Part shown: positions 1 through 5,265 of the stretch, piece by piece
How the letters are laid out: each line of letters opens with the position of its first letter
How positions within the stretch are numbered: the stretch's first letter is position 1
Assembly: GCA_002351365.1 (NCBI GenBank)
Contig: DEGE01000028.1
Coordinates: 19,429 to 26,245 of the forward strand
Reading direction: 5' to 3'
Source: Candidatus Saccharibacteria bacterium UBA2834
GTDB taxonomy: Bacteria; Patescibacteriota; Saccharimonadia; Saccharimonadales; Saccharimonadaceae
Length of the DNA stretch: 6,817 bases
Translations under genes and position numbers: made by a program
Notes under the pieces: model-generated
What the model saw: only the letters and a program-made list of their open reading frames with translations
Told to the model about the DNA's origin: nothing
Databases searched by the model: none

Positions 1-663
1 CGTCAGGGCGTTCAGGGTATTTCTGAACTAATTACAGATGAAAATGCAATGATTAATTTGGACTTTGCTGACGTGAAGGCCATTATGAAAGACGCTGGCT
101 CTGCTTTGATGGGTATTGGTCGCGCTTCGGGTGAGAATCGTGCCACGATTGCGGCGCAACAAGCAATTGAATCGCCATTAATTGAGGTGTCAATTGATGG
201 TGCACGCGGTGTTCTATTCTCGGTTACCGGTGGTTATGACGTCACGATGGCCGAGATGGAAGAAGCTGCTTCCTTAATTACCGCAAGTGTCAGCCCAGAC
301 GCAAATATCATTTGGGGTGCAAGTATCCGTCCAGAGCTTGAAGATGAAGTTATCGTTACAGTAGTGGCGACGGGTTTTGATTCGGAATATTATCGCGATG
401 ATCCACGCGCGCAAGAAGTTTTTAATAAAGGAGTTGAGTCAGAAGAGCCACAACAGGCTGCGCCGGTTTCGACCGCTAGTGAATTAGAGCATAATGAAAC
501 ACCGGTCGTCGATGAAGAAGAGGACATGCGACCAGAGAGTAAGCCGTCCGATTTTGCTGACGCAACGACAGTTAATATGTGGGATGCAATTCGCACAGAT
601 AATGGAAGTACCAATAATGATATTCCAGCTATCTTGCGCCGAAGAAAAAAGAATAAAGACTAA
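1..663 (+). CDS. ftsZ: Cell division GTPase FtsZ, C-terminal part (5' end outside window)
   Basis: FtsZ is the tubulin-like GTPase that polymerises into the cytoplasmic Z-ring at the division site. The frame is open from base 1, so only the last 220 residues are present and the GTP-binding N-terminal domain with its tubulin signature lies upstream. Visible hallmarks are QGISELIT followed by INLDFADVKAIM at the start, then the polymerisation-loop segment GSALMGIGRASGENRA, and then the C-terminal domain strands (GGYDVTMAE, ANIIWGASI, VIVTVVATGF). An acidic, low-complexity linker of about 75 residues follows. The protein ends with NNDIPAILRRRKKNKD, a well preserved C-terminal conserved peptide (DIPAxLRR) that in the family recruits membrane tethers such as FtsA or SepF, plus a basic tail. 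It is the first visible gene of an operon with the nrdR-like gene 20 nt downstream. The ATG at 49 is an internal methionine, not the start. The fragment contains no cysteine. Identification is very secure. Confidence 0.97.
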   Translation, partial: RQGVQGISELITDENAMINLDFADVKAIMKDAGSALMGIGRASGENRATIAAQQAIESPLIEVSIDGARGVLFSVTGGYDVTMAEMEEAASLITASVSPDANIIWGASIRPELEDEVIVTVVATGFDSEYYRDDPRAQEVFNKGVESEEPQQAAPVSTASELEHNETPVVDEEEDMRPESKPSDFADATTVNMWDAIRTDNGSTNNDIPAILRRRKKNKD

Positions 664-683
664 GAGAGGAGCTCAAGTGTTTT

Positions 684-1157
684 ATGAGTGGCCTCAAAAT
701 TGGCGAAAGCAAAGTAATTGAAAGCCGAGAAACGCAAGACGGTACGATGATTCGCCGTCGACGTGTTTCCCTTGACGGTAAGCACCGTTTTACAACTTAT
801 GAGCGGATTGAGCGTCCCGGCATGATGGTGCGTAAGCGAAGTGGGAGTAAAGAGGCGTTTGATCGCGAAAAGCTCGCCAGTGCCGTGCGAAATAGTGTTG
901 GCAAATACTTCGATAGCGATCTTGATGTGCAGAATGTTGTTTCACGCGTAGAAGATGAGATTTATGCGCTTGGTAAAGACGAGATCCCATCAAAAGTGAT
1001 TGGTGAAAAGATTCTAGAAGTATTATCAGAAACAAACGATATGGCTTACGTGCGCTTTGTGAGCGTTTTTCGAGAATTTAAAACTCTAGATGAACTAGAG
1101 CAAAGTATTGCTGAGCAGCGTAAACGCATGGAAATGCGCGACAAGAAGGAGAAATAA
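684..1157 (+). CDS. nrdR: NrdR-like regulator with ATP-cone but no zinc-ribbon cysteines
   Basis: NrdR represses ribonucleotide reductase genes. Its C-terminal ATP-cone senses dATP/ATP and its N-terminal zinc ribbon binds NrdR boxes. This 157-aa protein matches the family in order: KVIESR (10-15), RRRR (24-27), RFTTYER (35-41), then an ATP-cone (about 49-135) with VRKRSGSKEAFDREKL and ending in AYVRFVSVFREFKTLDE. The usual length is about 150 aa. The oddity is that the CxxC knuckle expected before KVIESR is replaced by SGLKIGES, and the second knuckle (normally CLSC between RRRR and RFTTYER) reads SLDG at exactly conserved spacing. The whole protein has no cysteine, so the classical zinc ribbon cannot form. 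The C-terminal tail is charged and probably helical. The ribosome site AGGAG at 667-671 lies 12 nt before ATG 684, slightly far. In-frame codons upstream read L-K-C-F with no start codon. It sits between ftsZ and a thioredoxin-like gene. Family assignment is firm, but DNA binding is uncertain. Confidence 0.9.
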   Translation: MSGLKIGESKVIESRETQDGTMIRRRRVSLDGKHRFTTYERIERPGMMVRKRSGSKEAFDREKLASAVRNSVGKYFDSDLDVQNVVSRVEDEIYALGKDEIPSKVIGEKILEVLSETNDMAYVRFVSVFREFKTLDELEQSIAEQRKRMEMRDKKEK

Positions 1158-1161
1158 GAAA

Positions 1162-1428
1162 ATGAGGGTGGTAGCAATTTGGCGCGACAATACGGATTAT
1201 GCGCGTAGCATGATAGAATTTTTGCGCGAACTAGAACACCGCTTGGGCAAAGCACCAGAAAGCTTGGATCCAGATTCGCCAGAAGGTGAAAGCTTGGCGC
1301 GTAGTTATGACATAGTTGAATATCCTTCAATCTTAGCGATTGACGATAGCGGCAAATTGGTTCAGCTTTGGCGTGGCACAATGCTACCAAAGATGGATGA
1401 CGTCGCATTTTATTTGCTGGAGCATTAA
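1162..1428 (+). CDS. Small thioredoxin-fold protein lacking cysteines
   Basis: This is an 88-aa protein of unproven function. The pattern suggests a shortened thioredoxin fold: a first strand RVVAIW (2-7), a helix with YARSMIEFLRELEHRL (13-28), a central segment SLARSYDIVEYPSILAID (44-61) whose YPS resembles the cis-proline loop (P55) of thioredoxins, and a strand-turn-strand DDSGKLVQLWRG (61-72) before a final helix. There is no CxxC and no cysteine at all, so a disulfide reductase role is excluded. A binding or scaffold role is possible but not shown. The start at ATG 1162 is chosen because AAGGAG (1146-1151) lies 10 nt upstream, inside the end of nrdR. An in-frame ATG at 1108 would add 18 residues overlapping nrdR and has no such support. 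The gene starts 4 nt after nrdR and its stop overlaps the next start (TAATG), which implies translational coupling. Confidence 0.8.
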   Translation: MRVVAIWRDNTDYARSMIEFLRELEHRLGKAPESLDPDSPEGESLARSYDIVEYPSILAIDDSGKLVQLWRGTMLPKMDDVAFYLLEH

Positions 1429-1742
1429 TGAAATACGAGAAACTAGTGCGCGATAAAATCCCGGATATTATCATGGGCGATGGTCGCGTTGCTAAAACGC
1501 GTATTTTGGATGATGAGGAATATTTGGCGGCGCTCGAACAGAAGCTACGAGAAGAATGCGCGGAAGTTTTGGCTGAACGTGGCGAACATCGCATTGAAGA
1601 GTTGGCCGATGTGATGGAAGTCGTGAAGGCTTTGGCGGAAGCGCAGGGTAGCGATTTGGCTGCAGTCGAGCAAGCTCGCCAAAACAAGTTCGACAAACGT
1701 GGCGGCTTTGCGCAAAAAATATTTTTAATTGAATCGAACTAG
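1428..1742 (+). CDS. MazG-superfamily NTP pyrophosphohydrolase (all-alpha, house-cleaning)
   Basis: This 104-aa protein resembles the short all-alpha NTP-PPase group often annotated as phosphoribosyl-ATP pyrophosphohydrolase-like or MazG-like. The family hydrolyses (d)NTPs, often non-canonical ones, to the monophosphate plus pyrophosphate using Mg2+. Family signatures are the N-terminal YEKLVRDKIPDII (3-15), the TRILDDEEYLAALEQKL segment (24-40), the metal-binding EExxE motif E42-E43-C-A-E46, the partner motif EELAD with E58 and D61, and the C-terminal KRGGFAQKIFL (90-100) that is typical of this subgroup. The length is normal. The ATG overlaps the previous stop by 1 nt, with GGAG (1419-1422) as ribosome site. 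It is the last gene of the operon, with an intrinsic terminator 12 nt after the stop. Being next to nrdR suggests a shared role in nucleotide-pool control. The exact substrate cannot be read from sequence. Confidence 0.88.
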   Translation: MKYEKLVRDKIPDIIMGDGRVAKTRILDDEEYLAALEQKLREECAEVLAERGEHRIEELADVMEVVKALAEAQGSDLAAVEQARQNKFDKRGGFAQKIFLIESN

Positions 1743-1754
1743 TTGGGATTGAAC

Positions 1755-1793
1755 TAAAAATGTCCGCGGCGTCGTGGTCATTTTTATTTTTTT
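1755..1793 (+). terminator. Intrinsic terminator of the ftsZ-nrdR operon
   Basis: The 5' arm 1755-1768 pairs with 1773-1786 around a GCGT loop. There are eight pairs from T1755-A1786 to G1762-C1779, a T-T mismatch, then C-G, C-G, a G-T wobble, C-G and G-C. It is followed by T-rich sequence up to 1793. It lies just after the MazG-like stop codon and separates this operon from ileS. Its U-tract overlaps the -35 position of the next promoter. Confidence 0.85.
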
Positions 1794-1811
1794 GAATAAA
1801 TATGCTATAAT
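1783..1811 (+). promoter_or_regulatory. Extended -10 promoter for the ileS leader
   Basis: A perfect TATAAT at 1806-1811 is preceded directly by TGC (1803-1805), giving an extended -10 element. The -35 position (about 1783-1788, TTTATT) is poor and lies in the preceding terminator, so recognition probably relies on the extended -10. Predicted transcription start is about A1818, which places the whole T-box Stem I within the transcript. Confidence 0.75.
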
Positions 1812-1821
1812 GCAAGCATAA

Positions 1822-1851
1822 AGCGTTTGAGCGGCCATCAACCGCGATGCT
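1822..1851 (+). promoter_or_regulatory. T-box Stem I with AUC specifier and kink-turn-like motif
   Basis: AGCG (1822-1825) pairs with TGCT (1848-1851). A TTT bulge (1826-1828) follows, then tandem G1829-A1847 and A1830-G1846, the sheared pairs expected of a kink-turn. GCGG (1831-1834) then pairs with CCGC (1842-1845), closing a 7-nt loop CCATCAA. ATC at 1837-1839 can pair with anticodon GAU, and a purine follows it. The specifier sits in the terminal loop rather than in an internal loop of a long Stem I. Confidence 0.78.
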
Positions 1852-1983
1852 GGCGAAAGAACAGTTTGCTTAAATTGCGAGGTCCGAATTACTTATGTAA
1901 TAAGGAGGGTAAACTTAGTAGAATCGCTCGTGAATCTGCGTAAAAGAACAAATAAGTGCCAATCGCTGAGGGAGTGATTGGAA

Positions 1984-2014
1984 ATTGGATGGTACCGCTC
2001 AAAAGAGTTCCAAT
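1984..2014 (+). promoter_or_regulatory. T-box antiterminator hairpin
   Basis: ATTGGA (1984-1989) pairs with TCCAAT (2009-2014). The 7-nt bulge TGGTACC (1990-1996) is the canonical T-box bulge whose first four bases bind the free tRNA 3' end. GCTC (1997-2000) pairs with GAGT (2005-2008) around an AAAA loop. The 3' arm is shared with the terminator, so the two structures exclude each other. Confidence 0.88.
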
Positions 2015-2032
2015 GCAAATTGGAATTTTTTT
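2008..2032 (+). terminator. Regulated terminator of the ileS T-box
   Basis: TTCCAAT (2008-2014) pairs perfectly with ATTGGAA (2019-2025) around a GCAA tetraloop, followed by seven T residues (2026-2032). It uses the same TCCAAT arm as the antiterminator and should form when tRNA-Ile is charged. Confidence 0.88.
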
Positions 2033-2042
2033 ATTCAAAAGG

Positions 2043-2060
2043 AAAGGAGTAGTGGGAGTG
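2043..2060 (+). promoter_or_regulatory. Ribosome binding site and GTG start of ileS
   Basis: AAAGGAG at 2043-2049 lies 8 nt before GTG 2058. An in-frame GTG at 2052 is too close (2 nt). An in-frame ATG at 1956 lies inside the T-box leader upstream of its terminator and would encode the RNA structure as protein. GTG 2058 is therefore the best start. Confidence 0.85.
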
Positions 2061-4940
2061 AAATATAAATATGGTGTGCGACGCCGCGCAAGTGAATACG
2101 AAAAAGCACTTGTTGAATATTGGAAAAAGAACAAAACATTTGAAAAATCGGTCGAGCAACGCGAAATTGATAATTCATATGTATTTTATGATGGCCCGCC
2201 ATTTATTACGGGCAACCCGCATCACGGTACGCTCCTTTCCAGTATCGTGAAAGATGCCGTGCCGCGTTTCTGGACGATGAACGGAAAACGCGTCGAGCGT
2301 CGTTGGGGTTGGGATTGCCACGGTTTGCCGGCCGAGAATTTTGTTGAGAAGCAACTTGGTATTACGGATCGTCGTGAAATTGGCACGAAATGGCCACTTG
2401 AAACTTATATTACAAAAGCCCGCGAATCAATGGTCGCTAATTCTGAGACTTGGGAATCGACGATTGATCGAATTGGCCGCTGGGTGGATTTTAAGGGTGC
2501 TTATCGTACGATGAACAAGGACTTCATGGAATCTGTCTGGTGGGCATTTAAGACGCTTTACGAAAAGGGCAAGATCTATGAAGGTGAAAAGGTATTGATG
2601 TACGATACGAAGTTCGCGACGCCTGTCTCTAAGGCAGAAGTCACGATGGATAATGATGCATATCAGACCGTGACTGACCCTTCTGCTTATGTGAAGTTTA
2701 AGCTCGCTGATCGCGACGAATATATTTTAGCCTGGACGACTACGCCTTGGACTTTGCCCGCAAATATGGCGCTCGCTGTGTCTGAGAAGCTTGAATACGG
2801 CCTCTATGACGTTGACGGTGAGAAAATGATTGTTGCTACGAAACTTGCCGAAAAGTTGTTTGGCGAGGGCGTGAAGGCCGAGAAGAAGTATACTGGCAAG
2901 GATTTGGATGGTTTGAAATATGAGCCGCTCATGACGATGGATGACGAGATTGGTAACAATGAGAATGCTCATAAAGTTCATATCGCGGATTTCGTGAGCG
3001 CCGAAGATGGTACTGGTATTGTGCATATTGCACCGGCATACGGTGAAGATGACTATGCGCTCGGTAAGCGTGATAAAGTTCCAGTCCGTCATACAATCGA
3101 CGATAATGGTTATTATTTCCCGGAATGGGCAGAAAAACTGCATGAAATTGGCGTGCGTGACACGGATGAAAATGGCATCGAAGTTTGGGCTGGCAATAAG
3201 TTTATTGCTAAGTGCCTAGAAGAGAAGGGTATTATCTGGAAAATTGAATATATTAAACACGAATATCCATTTAACCCACGCAGTAAGCAGCGCATTATGT
3301 ATCGCGCGTTCCCGAGCTGGTTCTTCGATGTTGAGGGCAGTAAGGAATTGATGCTTGAGAAGAATGAGGACATCAACTGGTTCCCAGCGCATTTGAAACA
3401 TGGTCGTTTCGCGAAGAATATTGAGCAGGCGCCGGATTGGAACTTGAGCCGTGACCGCTTCTGGGCGACGGCGATGCCGGTCTGGAAGGGCGATAAGGGT
3501 TCAATCAAGGTTGTCGGATCTTATGACGAGCTTTATGAGCTCTCAGGCGTGCGCCTTGAGGATTATCACCGTCCGTGGGTGGATGAAATCGAATTCGATA
3601 TCGATGGCGAGCATTTCAAGCGCGTCGATAAGGTGTTGGATTGTTGGTTCGAGTCCGGTTCGATGCCATTTGCGCAGATGCATTATCCATTCGAAAACAA
3701 GGAAAAGTTCGAGAAGAATTATCCGGCTGACTTCATTGTTGAGTATGTTGGTCAGGTGCGTGCATGGTTCTATTATGTACATGTTGTAAATACGGCACTA
3801 TTTGGTGAATGCGCCTACAAGAATGTGATTACGACTGGTACTTTGGCCGGCAATGATGGCCGTAAGATGAGCAAGTCGCTCGGTAACTATACTGATCCGA
3901 ACGAGTTGATGGATAAGTTTTCGGCGGATGCTTTACGTTTCCAGCTGTTGTCTAGTCCAGTACTCGCCGGCGAAGATTTTGCTTTGATTGATAAGGATGT
4001 TTCAGATACGGCACGCAAGCTAACAATGATCTGGAATGTCTATGACTTCTTTACGATGTACGCCGAGGTGGATGGCTGGGAATACAAGAAAAAGACGCTA
4101 GAGGCGCCAGAAAAACTCGAGAATGAGCTAGATAAGTGGATTGTAAGTCGCGTATACCAATTACGCAACGAGATTACGGACAATATGAAGGCCTATAATA
4201 TTCCAGCTGCGCTTGCAGGAGTATTGCCGTTCATTGACGATCTTTCGAACTGGTTCGTACGTCGCAGTCGCCGCCGTTTCTGGAAGTCGGAATCGACCAC
4301 CGACAAGAATGAGGCTTATGAGACTTTGCACTATGTTCTGAGTTATACGGCATTAATCTTAGCGCCATTTGTGCCATTCCTTGCCGAAGAACTTTGGCAG
4401 AATATGATGGGCGGCGAGAGTGTACATTTGCTTGATTGGCCAGAAGCTGGCAAGATTTACGAAGATGTAATTAATCGAATGAGTGAGTGTCGCACTGTGA
4501 TTACGGAAGGCTTGGCTTTGCGTATGGCGCGCGATGATGGCTTCGGCCAGATTAAGGTACGCCAGCCACTTGCGAGCTTAACTTATGGTGGCGAGAAGCT
4601 TGATGACTTCTATGAGCAGATTATTGCCGAAGAGGTAAACGTCAAGAAAGTTGTTCATGGCAAAGAATTAGTGCTCGACAAGAAATTGACGGACGAATTG
4701 AAAGACGAAGGATTTGTTCGTGAATTGATTCGTTTTGTTCAGGCGGCGCGTAAAAAAGCTGGTTTGAATGTCGACGATAGAATAAAATTGTGCGTTAGTT
4801 GCGAAGTCCCAGCAAAGCATCTTCAGACCCTAAAAGATGAGGTGTTGGCGACGGAGTTTAGCGATGATGCAAACTATGATTACGATGAAATCGTAAAGGT
4901 TGATGGTAAGAATATCACGATCTCGCTAGAGAAAGCCTAG
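2058..4940 (+). CDS. ileS: Isoleucyl-tRNA synthetase, type 2 (eukaryote-like)
   Basis: This cytoplasmic class I synthetase charges tRNA-Ile with isoleucine and edits misactivated valine. It has 960 aa from GTG 2058. In order: FYDGPPFITGNPHHGTLL (43-60) carries the HIGH signature region; WGWDCHGLPAE (about 83-93) is the IleRS hallmark; the CP1 editing domain has WTTTPWTLPAN (226-236) and GTGIVHIAPAYGEDDY (318-333); WNLSRDRFW and DCWFESGS follow; KMSKS is intact at 603-607; the anticodon-binding helical region includes NWFVRRSRRRFWKS. The YDGPPFxTGxPH style and the lack of a C-terminal zinc finger fit IleRS type 2, a class generally associated with mupirocin resistance. Oddities are a HIGH motif of H55-H56-G57-T58, with the final His replaced, and ATAMPVW where GTPIPVW is usual. 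It is transcribed alone under T-box control and followed by a strong terminator. Confidence 0.97.
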   Translation: MKYKYGVRRRASEYEKALVEYWKKNKTFEKSVEQREIDNSYVFYDGPPFITGNPHHGTLLSSIVKDAVPRFWTMNGKRVERRWGWDCHGLPAENFVEKQLGITDRREIGTKWPLETYITKARESMVANSETWESTIDRIGRWVDFKGAYRTMNKDFMESVWWAFKTLYEKGKIYEGEKVLMYDTKFATPVSKAEVTMDNDAYQTVTDPSAYVKFKLADRDEYILAWTTTPWTLPANMALAVSEKLEYGLYDVDGEKMIVATKLAEKLFGEGVKAEKKYTGKDLDGLKYEPLMTMDDEIGNNENAHKVHIADFVSAEDGTGIVHIAPAYGEDDYALGKRDKVPVRHTIDDNGYYFPEWAEKLHEIGVRDTDENGIEVWAGNKFIAKCLEEKGIIWKIEYIKHEYPFNPRSKQRIMYRAFPSWFFDVEGSKELMLEKNEDINWFPAHLKHGRFAKNIEQAPDWNLSRDRFWATAMPVWKGDKGSIKVVGSYDELYELSGVRLEDYHRPWVDEIEFDIDGEHFKRVDKVLDCWFESGSMPFAQMHYPFENKEKFEKNYPADFIVEYVGQVRAWFYYVHVVNTALFGECAYKNVITTGTLAGNDGRKMSKSLGNYTDPNELMDKFSADALRFQLLSSPVLAGEDFALIDKDVSDTARKLTMIWNVYDFFTMYAEVDGWEYKKKTLEAPEKLENELDKWIVSRVYQLRNEITDNMKAYNIPAALAGVLPFIDDLSNWFVRRSRRRFWKSESTTDKNEAYETLHYVLSYTALILAPFVPFLAEELWQNMMGGESVHLLDWPEAGKIYEDVINRMSECRTVITEGLALRMARDDGFGQIKVRQPLASLTYGGEKLDDFYEQIIAEEVNVKKVVHGKELVLDKKLTDELKDEGFVRELIRFVQAARKKAGLNVDDRIKLCVSCEVPAKHLQTLKDEVLATEFSDDANYDYDEIVKVDGKNITISLEKA

Positions 4941-4941
4941 G

Positions 4942-5002
4942 AAAAAACTCCTACTGCATTCTTGAAACAAATACTGTTTCTGCGAATGAGTAGGAGTTTT
5001 TT
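4942..5002 (+). terminator. Long hairpin intrinsic terminator after ileS
   Basis: A 14-bp perfect stem (4942-4955 with 4989-5002, AAAAAACTCCTACT against its complement) continues through CATTC/GAATG (4957-4961 with 4984-4988) and GAAAC/GTTTC (4964-4968 with 4976-4980) to a 7-nt loop. The T run is at 4997-5002. It starts 2 nt after the ileS stop. The A run on the other arm means it could also stop transcription on the opposite strand. Confidence 0.9.
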
Positions 5003-5016
5003 ATTGGGTAATATAT

Positions 5017-5037
5017 CGTGAAATGAATAATTTCACG
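5017..5037. repeat. Perfect 8-bp inverted repeat, possible operator or hairpin
   Basis: CGTGAAAT (5017-5024) and ATTTCACG (5030-5037) are perfect inverted copies around GAATA. A further CGTGAAAA lies at 5049-5056. No T-run follows, so it is not a terminator. It is about 65 nt upstream of the first TTGACA element. Role unknown. The rest of 5003-5101 is AT-rich and shows no supported gene. Confidence 0.5.
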
Positions 5038-5101
5038 GGCGAGTTTGGCGTGAAAATAATATTTTTGCAAAAAATCAATAGGCATTTTGTATCTGTTAAA
5101 T

Positions 5102-5129
5102 TTGACATTTTGGGAAATATAAGCATAAT
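5102..5129 (+). promoter_or_regulatory. Upstream tandem promoter of the 72-aa protein gene
   Basis: A consensus -35 TTGACA (5102-5107) is followed after 16 nt by CATAAT (5124-5129). Predicted start is near 5136, upstream of the second promoter. It is weaker than the downstream promoter because it lacks the TGn extension and has a one-mismatch -10. Confidence 0.5.
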
Positions 5130-5134
5130 CGTAC

Positions 5135-5163
5135 TTGACAAAAAAGCATAAGCGTGATAGTAT
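5135..5163 (+). promoter_or_regulatory. Main promoter of the 72-aa protein gene
   Basis: A consensus -35 TTGACA (5135-5140), a 17-nt spacer, and TAGTAT (5158-5163) preceded by TGA (extended -10). This is the best sigma-70-like promoter in the window. Predicted start is about 5170, giving an untranslated leader of about 96 nt. Confidence 0.75.
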
Positions 5164-5169
5164 TAGAGC

Positions 5170-5265
5170 AGTTGGATAAGCAAAAAGCAAAAACCAACAA
5201 ACAAAAAATTCCGTCGGGTATCAGGAAAACAAAAATAAAAAGAAAGGAAATAATTAATTAATAAT
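5170..5265 (+). promoter_or_regulatory. A-rich 5' leader of the 72-aa protein gene
   Basis: The predicted transcript begins with GTTGG (5171-5175), which can pair with CCAAC (5194-5198) to make a 5'-end hairpin. A mostly unstructured A-rich stretch follows. The purine-rich AAAGG at 5243-5247 is 18 nt from ATG 5266, unusually far for a Shine-Dalgarno site. The palindromic TTAATTAATTAA-like tract lies between. No known riboswitch was recognised. Confidence 0.4.

Larger units (their letters stand above)
1818..2032 (+). promoter_or_regulatory. T-box riboswitch leader (tRNA-Ile sensing, transcription attenuation) of ileS
   Basis: T-box leaders bind a specific tRNA through a specifier codon and sense its acylation state through the 3' end. 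Hand folding finds the expected parts in order. Stem I is very short (1822-1851) with ATC as specifier at 1837-1839. A probable Stem II pairs 1863-1869 with 1909-1915, contains a small hairpin at 1888-1901, and is followed by AGTAGAA (1917-1923), which resembles a Stem II S-turn element. Stem III is CCAATCGCT/AGTGATTGG (1959-1981, loop GAGGG). The T-box core GGATGGTACCGC (1987-1998) lies in an antiterminator hairpin that competes with a terminator. The bulge UGGU can pair with ACCA, as expected for a tRNA-Ile with discriminator A. The gene downstream is ileS, matching the isoleucine specifier. The short Stem I resembles actinobacterial ultrashort ileS T-boxes, but those act on translation while this one has a clear terminator. 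Confidence 0.9.

Noticed and set aside
1046..1696. 216-aa open frame on the minus strand
   Set aside because: It lies opposite three convincing + strand genes and its product is Ser/Arg/Ala-rich without recognisable motifs, as expected from an antisense shadow.
1902..1915. AAGGAGGGT in the ileS leader as a ribosome site for a leader peptide
   Set aside because: No suitable start codon follows at normal distance and stops come at once (TAAAC, TTAGTAG). The bases fit the T-box Stem II pairing instead.
1956..2057. ATG 1956 as start of ileS, adding 34 residues
   Set aside because: This stretch is the T-box Stem III, antiterminator and terminator. It encodes RNA structure, and starting translation there would disturb it. 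GTG 2058 has AAAGGAG at 8 nt.
5023..5151. 42-aa plus-strand frame beginning in the inverted repeat
   Set aside because: No Shine-Dalgarno site, it starts inside the inverted repeat and ends inside the second promoter spacer. Likely chance in AT-rich DNA.
4951..5190. 79-aa minus-strand frame between ileS and the 72-aa gene
   Set aside because: It covers the ileS terminator hairpin and the tandem promoters, and shows no ribosome site or recognisable motif.
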